NCBI GenBank assembly: GCA_033961575.1
Contig: CM066735.1
Coordinates: forward strand, 30,027,501 to 30,091,500
From: Aselliscus stoliczkanus
Taxonomy: Eukaryota > Chordata > Mammalia > Chiroptera > Hipposideridae
DNA: 64,000 nt
Direction of reading: 5' to 3'
In this document: positions 12,264 through 24,814 of the stretch, in pieces
How the letters are laid out: the number at the start of each line of letters is the position of its first letter
How positions within the stretch are numbered: the stretch's first letter is position 1
Translations under genes and position numbers: made by a program
The notes under the pieces: model-generated
The model's database searches: none
What the model was told of the DNA's origin: nothing
Seen by the model: the letters and a program-made list of their open reading frames with translations, nothing else

Positions 12264-13485
12264 ATCCCAATTGTTAGCAACTAGAGAGACAGATACAAGT
12301 CTCAAGAGCAATGACAGCTAGGAAGTGAAATTGACTGATATAGCCCTTTGTGTGTAAGGAGAATTTCCATAGTAATATTTTAAGAACTGTATGTGCTAAG
12401 TACTGGTCAAAGAATAAAATGTGACAATAAATTTCAACATAATAATTTATTCATATTTATAGAATAGTTACTAGTGTGCCAAAAAAATTGTAAAAAATAT
12501 AAATGCAATTTTTATTGATTAATGGCATATTGATATAGGACCAACAGCTTTCAGTACACTTCAGTAAATCATACTTTCGTTAAAAGAGGTGTGATTTTTT
12601 CTATAATTATTAAATATTCATATAATAAAAGGCAATACATGACGGATGTCACAGAAGACACAATAACTGTTATAGGAGCTCAGAGAAAAGACCACCCCCC
12701 TCTAATTGATAATTAGAAACCTTCTTTGGAAGAGACACACTCAAGCTGGACCTTAAAAGTTAAGTGGCATTTTACGGGGCAGAGATAGGAGAAGAGGTTA
12801 ACTGAAGCAAAATTATTGTCATGAATCAACTATGGAGCCAAGAAGGCAACAGATACATTCGAGATGACTGAGTATGTGTACGGAACACAAATCCAGTAGA
12901 AAGGTTCCAGGGTCAAACAAGCATGAGCCATAAAGCATACCTCTGTCTAGAACTATAAAGGCTATTAAAGAGCATAAGGAAGGTTCTTAAAAAACCCTGT
13001 AGTAAACATTAAGTGCATAAGCAAAATTTATGAAAAGTTTCTCAAATTTGTTTTACCAGGGGATGACCCCTCCATCCCATATAACATCATGAAACTTAGA
13101 TTGGCACATTACAGTAGTAAGAATTTATTCTGATACAAATTGTCGACCCATACAAGATATGACAATAATGAAACTGCTTTCTCCCAAAAGTAATATCATT
13201 TGATATTTTATCCTTACTGTTCATTAAGTTAGTTGCATGTTTAAATTACAATACCTTATATATTTTTCTTCAAGAAAGTATGAAATAGGTAACCTGATAA
13301 AGGAAATAGCTGTGTACTCTGAAGACAATTTCCTATATTCATAAAAATTTTTATAGCTATTCAAAAGTTAAATGCTAAATAATTTAAACACACACACACA
13401 CACACACACACACAAATACACGCAAATATAAGGCTCAAATGGTAGCAAGGAAGAAAGTTAAGCAAAATCCAACAAAAAGATGCTG
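12264..13485. other. CLCN3 intron, no gene seen
   Basis: AT-rich intronic sequence with very diverged repeat-like text at 12690-12960. A perfect (CA)n microsatellite lies at 13389-13415. Confidence 0.5.
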
Positions 13486-13925
13486 TGGGGGGCCAACCCA
13501 GCGGCACGTTGGTTAGGAGCTGGCTTGGGACACCAACTCTGAGCAGCAGGGCCCTGGTTCAGACCCCACATATGAGGCCAGTGACACTGCCCTCCACAGC
13601 TAACAACAGCTCCACCTGGAGCTGGGCTGCTGTGAATCCCCTGGGACAGCATAGCTGCAGCCCCTGCTGCAGTGGTCTGCCATAGGCTACAGTGAGCGGC
13701 TGGCAGCTGGTATGAGCTGTCAAGAGCCACCGTGAGTGGACATCCAGAGGTGGCCACTGCCTGACCGGGAAGAGTGCAATGACGATACCAACATGGGCCA
13801 GTGAAGCAATGTCTTCCACAACTAAAGAACAAAAGGACAGCAACTTGTCTGTTCCCCTTCCCCGGTTCCCCAACGCTGTTCCCCTCCCCCAATTCCCAAT
13901 AAAAATCTTTAAAAAAAAAAAAAAG
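13486..13925 (+). mobile_element. Long bat-type SINE (type B)
   Basis: It starts GGGGGGCCAACCCAGCGGCA and has B box GGTTCAGACCCCAC. The body is collinear with 2415-2893, and the tail is CCCAATAAAAATCTTTAAAAAA. Imperfect target duplication AAAAAGATGCTGTGG / AAAAAGATTCTATGG. Apparent proteins on both strands come from the SINE. Confidence 0.88.
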
Positions 13926-14648
13926 ATTCTATGGAAGACTTATACTTTAAAAATCAAATAATTTTCATGCTTTTACAAGGCAAACTGTTCAACTACTTCC
14001 CATAAAGACAACAAATATATTTATTTAACTTGGTTCCAGTCAAAGTTGCAGATCAAATCTCTGTATTTCCGCAAAGCAATTGGGCAGTTTCCCCACATGG
14101 GTTCATCTTCCATTTTATACTTAACTCAGGAACATTTATCTTTAAGAACCAAAATATATCATAATTATAATGCTTACATACATATGTGAATGTGCACATG
14201 AAAAAAAATGTCATAAAAAAAGAGTTCATTAGAGTAGTAGGATAAGGGTTTTAAAGAAGAAAAAAAAAAGACTTTCCAGAGTTGTTGTAATTTTACATTA
14301 CTTTTATTACTTAAAAACCTATGAATCTATGGTGCCATCTCTCTCATCCTATCTTTTCTTTTAGCATTTTGATTAGTTTTACTTGCAATATAGGCAGCCA
14401 CTGAGAGCAAGAGCTCTGAAATCATACTGCCAGGCTTTAGTCTTAGTTCTGACACTTACTCAGACCTGGGGCAAGTTAAGTAAATCCTCCACGCTTCAGT
14501 TTCCCCATGTGTAGTGGGAAAACTGGAAAGCACTTAATTCATGAAGTTGATGTGAGAATTGACACAATCCACAAAAACATCCAAAGAAAAGATTATGAAT
14601 CATAGAATTCACTCAATAACTAAATATTAACACTTATTATGTCATATA
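13926..14648. repeat. CLCN3 intron with a MIR fragment
   Basis: At about 14400-14575 a MIR-like core is visible in plus orientation (GTTCTGACACTTACTCAGAC, GGGCAAGTTAAGTAAATCC, CAGTTTCCCCATGTGTA). The remainder is unassigned AT-rich intron. Confidence 0.55.
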
Positions 14649-14650
14649 TA

Positions 14651-14877
14651 CCAGGGGTGCCAATGTATACAAGTGGACACTTTGGTCTATATTGCTCAAG
14701 AAGTCGTTTGTAATCAGAAGTGTCTGGACGCTGATGGTAACCACTTTGAGCACCTCTTGTAATTGCAGAAGTCAAACATGACTTGTATTCGTCTTTTGTT
14801 ATGGGTATATATTGAGAATTATAATTTTAATAGTTTTCCTTTCTTAAAATGCGTATACAATATTTTGGCACCCTCTG
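14651..14877 (+). mobile_element. Mariner deletion derivative (227 bp) with transposase C-terminus
   Basis: Both ends carry inverted GGGTGCC/GGCACCC termini (CCAGGGGTGCC at the left, GGCACCCTCTG at the right), and TA dinucleotides flank them (14649-14650, 14878-14879), as expected for Tc1/mariner insertion. At 14721-14762 an open frame reads CLDADGNHFEHLL then stop, which matches the end of a mariner transposase. Most of the transposase, including the catalytic D,D(34)D region, is absent, so the element is a non-autonomous internal-deletion copy. Related copies lie at 54018 and 56890. Confidence 0.87.
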
Positions 14878-14879
14878 TA

Positions 14880-16396
14880 TTTTAGGTCCCTGCTGACAAG
14901 TTTGACTAGAAAATTAGCTGAAAGTTCTACAAAACAGTGATAGTGGCCAAACCCCACAGGATATTGCTTTGATATCTGACCCACCACAAAGATCAAATCT
15001 GGCTTCCTGAGCAGTCCAAAAATTATTACCAACATGTCACAACAGGAAATGGAAAGCGTATCACCAACATGACCTGGAAAATAGCCAATTTACTAACATA
15101 AAATCATAACCTCAGCAAATTTGTTTCTCTGTACTGGATATATCCAAAACCTGGTTACAGGTTTACATTCCTAATGAGCTACATGCTAAATCACAATTTC
15201 CAAGTAAAGATGGCGGTACTAAACATTCATATTCACCTCTTAAACAAAATACTTTGACCCATTTTTCAAGTAAAGAATCAAAAAGTCTTTAAGTTACTAG
15301 ATATGTGCTGCTCAATCATAAGGTATATAAATGTAGAATCACTATGTTGTACACCTGAAACTAATATAATATTGTATGTCAACTATAAAAAAAATCAAAG
15401 TCTTTGAGGGGTATGGAGGTAGAGTGTGGGAATGAGATGAAATTTGTTATGTGTTCTGCCAAAAGTAGCTGTTCTTATTAACCGGAGGTCATAAAAGCAT
15501 ATTCAATTTGAGAAGTTATCTGCAGGTCACAAACCTGGTTTTTTAGCCATTCTATTCAATCAGCAGCGCACCTTTTAAGATGAGAATCAACAATATATAC
15601 ATTAGCATTTTAATTCCTATATGTACTCGGACTACACAGATAGGTAGTATTTTATAGTTACAAAGGCAGTCAAAATTGACATCAGTTAAATACTTCCATG
15701 CCAAAATATGGAAAAAAAACCTTCTAAATTAGCTATTTGGGGATGAAAACAAAAGCATTTCTGGAAAGATTCAACGATCGACACAAGCCACAATGATGCT
15801 GCAGTAACGGAATTGCAAAGTTCAAAAAAAGTTTATAGTTTGCAGCACTGAACTTTTGAATCTTGAAAAAACATTGGTATGGTCACTATTATTTATCCTA
15901 ATTATGTATAATGTATATGTAATTACTTTCTGTGTGCTCCAGTTTTCAAACGTTACACAAATAGAGGATATTATAAGCCACGTTAATTTCAGAGATTCTA
16001 AGGTAGCTTCTGGTTCAAGTTTAAGGTCAAAACACAAACGTACTGTATACATATAAGCTGTCTTGATATACACATAACTCTAAGTTAAAGAAAGCCTCAA
16101 TATTTACTTTAAATTTGGGCAAATTTAGCGCAAGTCAAACCCACTCTCTGAGTTCAATTTTAATCTGTTCCTGAAATCTGCTTCCATACTATTCAGAGGT
16201 TCCTTCGACGGTTCCTGAAGAAAACAGGTGAAAAGTAAAAGAATATTCGAGGGTCTATACCTAATCAGGGTAAACGTAACATCATGTAGGTAAATCTGTT
16301 GTAAGATAAAGGAAGATGACAGCCCTGGCATCACTGCTGACCCCAAATCCGTGAACATGACAGCTAACGAATCTTCCCTCATGGACCGCAACTCAC
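14880..16396 (-). other. CLCN3 first intron, distal part
   Basis: Mostly unassigned. At 15330-15395 the text CACTATGTTGTACACCTGAA ending in an A-run is a familiar L1 3' end. No exon-like signal was found until the donor at 16396/16397. Confidence 0.5.
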
Positions 16397-16900
16397 CTTG
16401 CAGCTCAGAGGCATAGCAAAACCGGTGGCTGTTTTCTTCGCTGCCTTTGGATTCTGCATCTGTTTCAAACCTAAAAACCCTAGCTACCCTGGGAGCTCCG
16501 CCTGAAGCTCAGGTTGACACACAACGGAAACGATCGCAATTTAAAAGACACCTGGGGTTTTCTCCTGAAGAGGGTACGGAATTTTGCCAGGTGGCACTTT
16601 GTGGGTCCTCCTTCAAACACAGGAGCAGCATTAAATCCGCTTGCTTCGGGCCCTAGAGTCAACCTGCTTCGACTCAAAAATTGAAAACAAAAATCTCCAA
16701 CCTCACTTCCCCCTTAAAAGACTACAACTGATCCATGTTCTAAGTAGGGAATAAAGTAGAAGGGTTTTCAACCCACCACACCCTCTTTCCTCATCACGCA
16801 GCCCGATTCCGGTAGCGGGAGAACTTGGGACTACAAAAAAGAAGCTGTCGGTTCCGGACCAGACCCACCGGGACCCACGGAAAGGGAAGAAAAGCAGAAG
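16397..16900 (-). other. CLCN3: Probable CLCN3 5'UTR exon 1 (start site not defined)
   Basis: On the minus strand a strong donor, GCTGCAAG|GTGAGT, ends at 16397 at the edge of a CpG island and upstream of the CLCN3 start-codon exon acceptor (5541). The arrangement fits a non-coding first exon spliced over an intron of about 10.9 kb. The 5' boundary is a guess because no TATA box or other start signal is evident. Transcript data would be needed to place it. Confidence 0.45.
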
Positions 16901-17450
16901 GAATCCGGAGTCCGACAGGTGCACCGACGCGTGACGTCACCGCGTAGACGTGAACGGCCGTTCGGCGTCCGGGCGCCCCAGCCCCGCCTCCTCGGGCCGT
17001 GTCGGCGCCTACTGGGCAACGTGGAAACAGGGGGCGGGCCGGACTGAAGCGCCGGGAGGAGGAGCCGGGCGTGCTGGCCACCAAAGCGGCCGCGCGGGGT
17101 GCGAAACCCTTCCTGCGGATAAGCTCGCGTCACTTTCTCTCTGCCGCTTGCCACTCTGGTGACCTCGCGAAAGGACAGGAGGCGGCCGCCTCGGGGTAAG
17201 CTGTCTCCGAAGGCCGCAGGTGCGCGCCGCCCCGCGCGTCATCGCGAAGCTCCACGTCCACGTTGGCGAGACCAGACGACGTCAGGGAGCAGCGCGTGAA
17301 ACGCCGGCGACCGTCCGTTCCGAATATGAAAAGCCAAAGCGGCCGCCGAGAAGCGCTAGTAACTAAAACTTCGATCCAGAGACATCGTGGGCCTTTGAAT
17401 GGAGGCCAGCACCCAATGCTACCTGTGCGTATAGGTCGCCGGCAGGGAAT
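16780..17450. promoter_or_regulatory. CpG island, probable main CLCN3 promoter
   Basis: A sharp rise in G+C and CpG density against AT-rich flanks, with no TATA box. It contains a palindromic cAMP-response element TGACGTCA at 16932-16939, another ACGTCA half site near 17278, and GC-rich runs around 16960-17100 and 17180-17240. Its position upstream of the minus-strand donor makes it the best candidate for CLCN3 transcription initiation. Short open frames across the island on both strands are composition artefacts. Confidence 0.65.
16932..16939. promoter_or_regulatory. CRE palindrome (CREB/ATF site)
   Basis: Perfect TGACGTCA inside the CpG island, in the context GCGTGACGTCACCGCG. Established CREB/ATF consensus; occupancy is inferred. 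Confidence 0.6.
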
Positions 17451-19990
17451 GGAATGCAGTCACCTCGCTTTTTTATGTGCCTCACACACATGTAAAGAAA
17501 ACCGATAACACACGAATTGAACCCTTACACGTTTTCAGAAATAATGCTTGGAAACTTAAGGATTTTCGAGAAAATATGAAAATGTACGTTTTTAAAGTCT
17601 AAATTCAATTTACTCCTAACAGCAGCAGGGTTTTAATCACGGGCATGACAGGATTAGTCACCTACATTCAACCTTCTATATTTGCTTCATCTATATTTGG
17701 GTGTTTTGGGGTTTTTTTTCCCCCGTGCAGCTTGTGAAAAGCTTCACCTCTGGATACTTGAACATGTATCTAAGAATAACAACCTCTCCAACACAATCAG
17801 AATATCATTATCACCTGTGAGGCTAAAGAACCACGCTGTCTGCTCCCAACACTCCCAAAATACCATGATGGGACAGGATATAAGTTAACAGTGGGAGGTA
17901 TTCCAGTTAAAAAGCAGAAGAAAAGGAGATAGGAGTCACTTGTCAAATGCACAGCCACCTACCACGGGTGATGAGAGGGCGCCTTTCTTCCCCATTGCAG
18001 GTTTTTTAAAATTGTATTTTATTTTTGAGGAAAGGAAATCCCCTTTGCAATACCCAAAAGGGTTTTATGCCTTAAGAGGCTTGAGCACCAGCCTTTTCAG
18101 CTTGTCTATCTCCACCAGCTGACAACCTCACAGACTCAAGTCACCCATTCACATTTACTTCCTGATTCAGCACCAGCACAAACTCATGAAGCAGATTTCT
18201 CTCAATGTAACTATTTCAGAACCCCCTTTGCCCTTCCATCACTAGGCTTTGCATAAAATTATAGCAGTTTTTGCAGTAGATTTCCTTAACTCTGAATCTC
18301 AAATTAGGCCACTTAAACAAGCAGGCAGAAAACACCAAAAGTTCTTGCTGTTTAATTCTGAAACAATGAGGTCTAATCACCCAACATGTGCAGTCATCAG
18401 AGGGCCATTCAAGTGACCTTTGCAGGATTAAAAAATTCAGCTTCTTGCAATAAAATAAACTATGGCTCACTATAATGAATATTCGAGAAATTGTTAATCT
18501 GGTTTATTTGGAAAGCCTAAAGATTAAAAAGTCTTCTTAGGACACATTTTAGAACCTGCCAAAATTAGAGATTCTCTCTCTTGGTGCCAGGAAAGTCTAC
18601 ACGCAAGGAGAAGCATTCTTTTCAGTGCAAAGAGTTGGAAATTATATCAGGCAAAAGAGTTTCACTCTGTTAATTTCTTATAGCATGCAGTGCCATGTAA
18701 TACTCAGACATCACCTGCTTTGTGTTGTGTGAGAAATTACCTTGATGCAATGATACCCTCCAGATACACTATCAGGTGAACTATCCCAAAGGTCATAGAA
18801 AAAAAGGCTAACACACCTTGAGAAGCAAGGGGGGATGAAAATTAACACAGGATAGGGTACAAATGAGATGGAAAGACCTATGAATGAAAACCTGTGGTTA
18901 CAAAATATTGATATGCTCTATCATTCTTTTTGGCACAGTAGCCTTCCAGTTGATGGTATGGTAATTGGACCACAATTGAGGTTTGAGCAGTCCAATGATG
19001 GAAGGTGCATATGCCAATGACATACTCTGGCTCTCTCGGAGAGATGGAGGGGCAAGAATGTCTGGCCACATCAGTAGCTTGCCAGTTAGCCTGATGAACA
19101 GATATAGGTTTTGTACTTCTTGTGCAAGACAATGTTGATTCAGTATGAGTGTCACCACTGGGTGGCAGAATTAAGACCTGTGAATGTTGACTCTCAAGTA
19201 TATGTCGTGAATATATATAGTGTTTCATGAATTTTAGGGCCTCGTGTGTTTAGTGCCTCGTGAATATTAGGTATCCCTTGGTCTTGCCCGCCTTTTCTAT
19301 CTATGGTCACAAACACAGCCCTACTATCTGTCCACCATGTCTCACAGGCTAATAACTTCCTTCTCTGTGCTTAAAACATGAGTTTTGTCCATCCTGTTTA
19401 TTTCTTTTCTTCCAGGGCAGAATATTCTCAAACAATACTGTGCTGGGCTTCAGAGCTAGTATTATGTGATAGTGACAATGCAGTCAAACTTCTTCTGACT
19501 TCATTACTTTTATCAAGGTATATTTTGTGGAGCCGTGGTAATATCCAAGCACAACATTCTTTTATTTTTCTTGGGAAATGGTTGGACAAGTTTCTTAGAT
19601 TATATTTTAGAAAAATGTTGACAAGCAAAAACTTTTCTAAACTAAATGGAATTTTTCACAAGAGATTTACAGATGTCATATGGTTTTTTTCCTCAATGCA
19701 GATATGTAGCCTAATTTTGGAAAAAGGCACATAGACTGAGAATAATTGACAATAGTCACAGTGTATAATCAATTGTACTTGCTTTCTATGATAAATCCTT
19801 TTATAAATAAATCCTAAATTCTTTTATGGTAGTATATTAGTTCCTACATGGGGATTATTCCAAGGATCTAGTGGGCAAGAACAAGTCTACTTGTACATTT
19901 GGTTCTGTAATAGTGATTACATTATGCATTACCTTATTCCTTTATGAGAACTTGTTTATTCTATAATCTATTATTTCTGACATAGATGAC
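17451..19990. other. Inter-promoter region, no gene seen
   Basis: No splice-bounded coding segment was found. A 116-codon minus-strand open frame at 18878-19228 has no recognisable motif and is flanked by no exon signals. The text around 18900-19260 could be an old retroviral or LINE remnant, but I cannot assign it. The rest is unremarkable AT-rich sequence. Confidence 0.45.
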
Positions 19991-19996
19991 CATCAT

Positions 19997-20172
19997 GTCA
20001 GTACTTCTCAACCTTCACTTTGTACTGGAACCATCTAGGGAGCTTCAAAAATACCCTGGTATTTTTTTGAAGCTCAGAAATTCTGTTTTAATTATTCCAA
20101 GTTTGGTCCTGAGCATCCATATTTTTATTTACGCCCAGTTAATGAGCAGGACTCAGTCAGAACCACTACATT
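19997..20172. mobile_element. MER5-like hAT-Charlie non-autonomous DNA transposon
   Basis: Left end CAGTACTTCTCAACCTTCAC and right end GTCAGAACCACTAC form diverged inverted repeats. The middle (CATCTAGGGAGCTTC, AATTCTGTTTTAATT) follows the MER5 pattern. It is an ancient mammal-wide element. Confidence 0.7.
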
Positions 20173-20174
20173 AG

Positions 20175-20645
20175 ACATGGGACAATTTATTTAAACAAAA
20201 TGCTATGTGATAGTTTGGTGAAAAAATAATAGATTCCATCTGGGGATGAATTTTCTCTTAGTTTCTCTGGTATTTTTATTAGAGAAATTTGGTGGTGTTA
20301 AACCTCCTCTTCAACAGACTTGGGTGCTTCAGATGGTAAGAACTACATACAGCCAGATCCTTTGAACATTTTCAGTATGTGTTCTGATGGGAGTTCTTCC
20401 AAATGGATCTCATTCCTCCTTAGCAAGTGTTAGTTACAGAAGGGATCCTGTTGATTGGGGTTCTTACCGGATCCTTTAATTTGAGAGGGATGATAAAGAA
20501 GGTGTTTCCCGGGACTGAGATAATTCCCAATAAGGAGTTTTTATAGATCCAACTGTGGGCTTTTCCTACCCAATAAAAAGAATATACCATATGTCAGCCT
20601 CATCTCCATATTCTGCTCTCAGAACTTTAAGACAATAGGAGTTTG
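20175..20645. other. Unassigned sequence between MER5 and an old repeat
   Basis: No gene, young SINE or clear repeat was recognised here. Confidence 0.4.
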
Positions 20646-20647
20646 TA

Positions 20648-21160
20648 TTAGTATCCTATTACTACTGTGACAAATTCCCACAAATTCAATGGCTTGAAAC
20701 AACACAAATGTATTATCTGTAGATAAGGAGTCCTGCAGATCAGAGTTCTGTAGGTAAGGAGGCCAACATGAATCTCACTGGCTAAAATCAAGGTTGTTTC
20801 CTACTAGAGAGTCTAGGGGAGAATCCCTTTCTGTGCCTTTTACAACTTTAGAGGCCACATCTTGGCTTATTGCCCCCTTCTTCCACCTTCAAATCCAGTA
20901 ATGGTAGATTGAGTCCTTTTCATACCCTATCATTCTGAATTTTTTCATAGCCAAATCTCCCTTGGACTGCGACTCTCTTGCCTTTCTCTTTCACTTTTAA
21001 GGACCATTGAGCCCACCTGGATAATCCAGGATCATCTCACTATTTTAAGGTAAATTGATTATTAACTTTAATTCCCCCTTGCCATATAACCTAATATATT
21101 CAGATTGTAGAAATTAGCAGGGGCAGAGACATCTTTGGATGTCCATTATTCTGACTACCA
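20648..21160. repeat. Old mammalian interspersed repeat (family not assigned)
   Basis: The opening (AGTATCCTATTACTACTGTGAC, CAATGGCTTGAAACAACAC) is a recurrent mammalian repeat phrase, diverged here. I cannot name the family with confidence. Confidence 0.5.
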
Positions 21161-21234
21161 CAGGTTGCTTAATTCATCTTTTGACCGCAGGTTATATGCA
21201 TTTTAGAAAGGCCTTAGTGGGGTGGGGGGATTGG

Positions 21235-21600
21235 TCGAAGGGGTCAAAATTTCAAATTTCTAATTATAAGATAAGTACTGGGGATGTAATGTACAACATG
21301 ATGACTAATTGAAACTGTATATGATATATTTGAAAGTTGTGGGCTGGCCGAGTGGTGCGGTGGTTGAGAGCTGGCTTGGGACGCCAGCGGCCCCAGTTCG
21401 GATCCCACATGTGAGGGCCAGTGAAACTACCCTCAAAAAAAAAGTCCCATCAGAAGGAAAAAAAACACACATTTTTTTGTATCTATGTGAGATTATGGAT
21501 GTTAACTGAATTTATTTTGGTAATCAATTCACACTATATGTAAGTTAAATCATTATGCTGTATATCTTAAACTTATACTGTGCTGTATAACAAAGCAAAA
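21235..21600 (+). repeat. L1 3' end, split by a SINE
   Basis: Before the SINE at 21341 and after it (21485-21600) the text reads as one L1 3'UTR (GATGTAATGTACAACATGATGAC; then CACTATATGTAAGTTAAATC). The SINE therefore inserted into a pre-existing L1 tail. Confidence 0.65.
21341..21443 (+). mobile_element. Short SINE (type C, head only)
   Basis: GGGCTGGCCGAGTGGTGCGG head, B box GTTCGGATCCCAC, and the sequence GAGGGCCAGTGAAACTACCCTC running straight into an A-tail. This family is the head of the long type B SINE without the body. Confidence 0.88.
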
Positions 21601-21613
21601 CAAAAATAAATAA

Positions 21614-21722
21614 GGGCCGGCCGAGTGGCGTGGTGGTTAAGCCCTGGCTTGGGAAGCCAGCGGCCCCAGTTCCGGTCCCACATATGAGGGCCAGTGACAC
21701 TGCCCTCAAAAAAAAAAAAAAA
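21614..21722 (+). mobile_element. Short SINE (type C)
   Basis: GGGCCGGCCGAGTGGCGTGG through GACACTGCCCTC plus an A-tail of about 15 bases. It lies directly upstream of another type C copy. Confidence 0.9.
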
Positions 21723-21734
21723 GTCAACCTTTCT

Positions 21735-21846
21735 TGGGCCAGCCGAGTGGCGCGGTGGTTAAGGGCTGGCTTGGGAAGCCAATGGCCCCGGTTCGGGTCC
21801 CACATGTGAGGGCCAGTCACACTGCCTTCAAAATAAATAAATAAAA
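21735..21846 (+). mobile_element. Short SINE (type C)
   Basis: GGGCCAGCCGAGTGGCGCGG head, B box GTTCGGGTCCCAC, ending in an (AATA)n tail. It is the third type C copy within 500 bp, all in the same orientation. Confidence 0.9.
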
Positions 21847-24359
21847 AGCTCTCAGTATACAGGGAGTATTTGGAGACATAGCAAAATATGTGAGTCAAGT
21901 CAGGTTCTTCTACTTTAAATCACATGTTTTTGGTTAGAATGAGTTGAAACAGTAATAACAAAAACTCTACCAATACTCAGATCAGCTTAGTCCTCCCCCA
22001 TAACCAACCAACAAAACCTTTAAGCCCTCCAGGAAAGGAAAAAAAGAAGAGTAACTCACAGTGGTAGTAGTTTTCCTATTCCAACCAGGTCTAGGACTGC
22101 CTGTTCACTAGTGTTGCTGGTACCCTGGCCAACCTAAACGAACACATGGTAGACATTACCAGTGAGTGGAGGTGACGTAAGCCATTCCCTTCTGCCAGCA
22201 ATTCCACCACTCTGGGAGTGGCAGGTTGTAATATGCTATTTTATAGAACTGGCAAAATAAGTTAAAACAAAACCAAAAAGCACTGGGAATCACATTTCAG
22301 TTTCTGCTAGATTCTTACTCCCTGGGCCCAGTCAAGTAGCTATGTTTCCTTTGAAGTAAAATCCCTGGAGACAGGATTATTACCCTTAACAAATTAAAAA
22401 TACATTAAAAAACAGTTCTACAGCAGGGGAAATGAACAAGGCTATCTAAGTCTGGTTCATGTGTTCGTGAGTTGTTTCAGGGAAAGAACTTTGATTTTAT
22501 TGCTGTGTTTCCTACACATTGGCAAGAGGGAGTGAAACGGATTAAGAGGTTCTATTAGGAAAATAGTGATACCGTTCTAGTCTAGAATTTCCTCCTGATT
22601 CCACCAACATCAGGGAAGTAGTTGAAAATGACCTTTACTTGTCCTTTGCCTTTTTTCTAAGAAAGAACATGGAATTATCATAAGTAGATTTGCACTCCTG
22701 ATTGCATTTGAAGCCTTTGACATCGACAAACAATCTTCCAGCTTCATGTGATTCTTTCCTTCTAAACTTTTATCTATGTAATACTCCTTGGAACTTGATA
22801 CGCTCTGAGCTATTTCAAAAGCTCATCCTCTGTTCAATCTCATGATGTGACTCCTTTCTCAGGCTCTGCACAGCTAAAGGCTGAATGTTTGCTTTATTCT
22901 TCCTAAAACTAGATTACGATAAGCCTCTTCAGAGAGCTGACAATTCAATGAGCTCTTGCAGGTGACCCAACCCAGAAAGATGGAAACTCAAGAACTGATT
23001 AGATAATGTTTATCTTTGCATATTGAGCTAGGCCTACCTGATTAAGATCCAGGAATTCTGCAGGGTGCTACTGAAAGTCCAAGCTATACATAGATAGCTA
23101 ATGGTTAGTTCAAACTATTGTATATAAGACTAGATAGAATAGCCTTTCAGAAATTGGCTTAAAAATAAAAATTCCTCTTCTAGAATGTAGAAAGAGCCCT
23201 AAATTCAAAGATGTTTTTTTTTTTCTCTCTCTTGGATGTTAATATTACATGTCTGCAAGAGACCTAGGTTTTAAAGAATGCATTTCCTTATACTTAAGGA
23301 TTTAAGGCCTTCTTTTCTTCAATCACAAAAGATTGCTTGTATGTCGATAATTTGATCAAAAGCATACATCTACACAAACATGTGGTCTTTTAATAACTTC
23401 ACAAAGGGAAAATGTTTGGTGTGAGTCTACTACCAACTATTTGCTCTAATTTGTTGTCTTCTAATTTGTTTTATCTTGCTGCCTGCTTTCTGGGAACAAT
23501 GAATAGCAATACCCATACCTTGAATATGTATCTCCATCATCTAGCATAGTGCTCAATCTATTGTGAATAAATGACAATATATTTCTGAAAAATCTCTAGT
23601 AGAAGATCACTTTAGTAATATATTATAGCTAGTCCGTTTCCACTTGCCATATTATACACCACTATTAATAAAGATTTAAGGACTAAAGTCCATAGTTTAC
23701 ATTAGCATTCACTCTTTGTTATGCATTCAATCGATTTTGACAAATGTATACACCATAACAATATCATGTAGAATATATCAATAGTGGCACATCAATTATC
23801 ACAAATGTCCCATACTAATGCAAGGTATTACAGGGGAAATTGTGTGTTGAAGGGGCTATATGAGAATTCTGTTCTTTATACTGAATTTTTCTGTAATCCT
23901 ATAACTGCTATAAAAAGTAAAGTCTATTATTTTCCTAAAAAAACCATAAAAAAATAAAGACTTAAGGAATCTTTATTTTTTCTACCATAAAAGAAACTCA
24001 CAAGTACAACTTTATAACCATTTTTAATATACAAGTATATAAATAATTTTTATAATAAAAAAACTAATTTAGCATTGGTCATTCTTTTTCAAAATGGAAT
24101 ACTGTTATAATATTTCTTGATTATTAAAACAAACCTTTTTCTTTTTTAATTGACAAAATGAGCAAAAAACAATAGGTAAATGGAAGAGAAATCCATAAAT
24201 AGATACAAATATAAATAGTAAACTTAATACATGATAAAGGGTTACATTTCAAATCAGTGGAAAAGGAAATCACATTTAATAAATGATTCTGGCATAACTA
24301 GCTTTCCTCTGAAAGAATACAAAGCTAGTCTCTTTGTGTTAATCATATACAAAAATAAA
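21847..24359. other. Inter-promoter region, no gene seen
   Basis: Unique-looking AT-rich sequence. No splice-bounded open frame, no young SINE and no clear DNA transposon were seen. Confidence 0.5.
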
Positions 24360-24814
24360 GGGCCGGCCAAGTGGCACATTGGTTAGGTGCTGGTTTTTGG
24401 ATGCCAGCAGCCCTGGTTCGGATCCCACATATGAGGGCCAGTGACACTGCCCTCTACAGCTAGCAGCAGTTCCACCTGGAGATGGGCTGTGTGAGCCCCG
24501 GTGACGGGGTGGGCTGCAGCCCCTGCTGCAGTGGGCTGCCAAGGCTGCAGTGAGTGGCCGGCGGCTGGTGTGAGTGGCTGGCAGCCAGTGCAAGCTGCCA
24601 GTAGCCACGGTGAGCGACCATCCAGAGGCCAGCTACCGATCTGCCTCATTCGGGAGGAGTGCAATGAGGATACCAACAGTGAAGCAACATCCTCCGCAAC
24701 TAGACTGAAGAACGGAAAGACAGTAACTTGTCTGTTCCCCTTCCCCGATTCCCCAACACTGTTCCCCTTCCCCAGTTCCCCAATAAAAAAATCTAAAAAA
24801 AATAAAAAAATAAA
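24360..24814 (+). mobile_element. Long bat-type SINE (type B)
   Basis: GGGCCGGCCAAGTGGCACAT head, GTTCGGATCCCACATATGAG, full GC-rich body and pyrimidine-rich tail. The AATAAA is present, but the terminator run is degraded to ATCTAAAA. Target duplication AAAAATAAAG on both sides. Confidence 0.9.

Noticed and set aside
16703..17242. Overlapping open frames in the first CpG island
   Set aside because: Open in many frames because of high G+C; no recognisable protein and no splice-site support.
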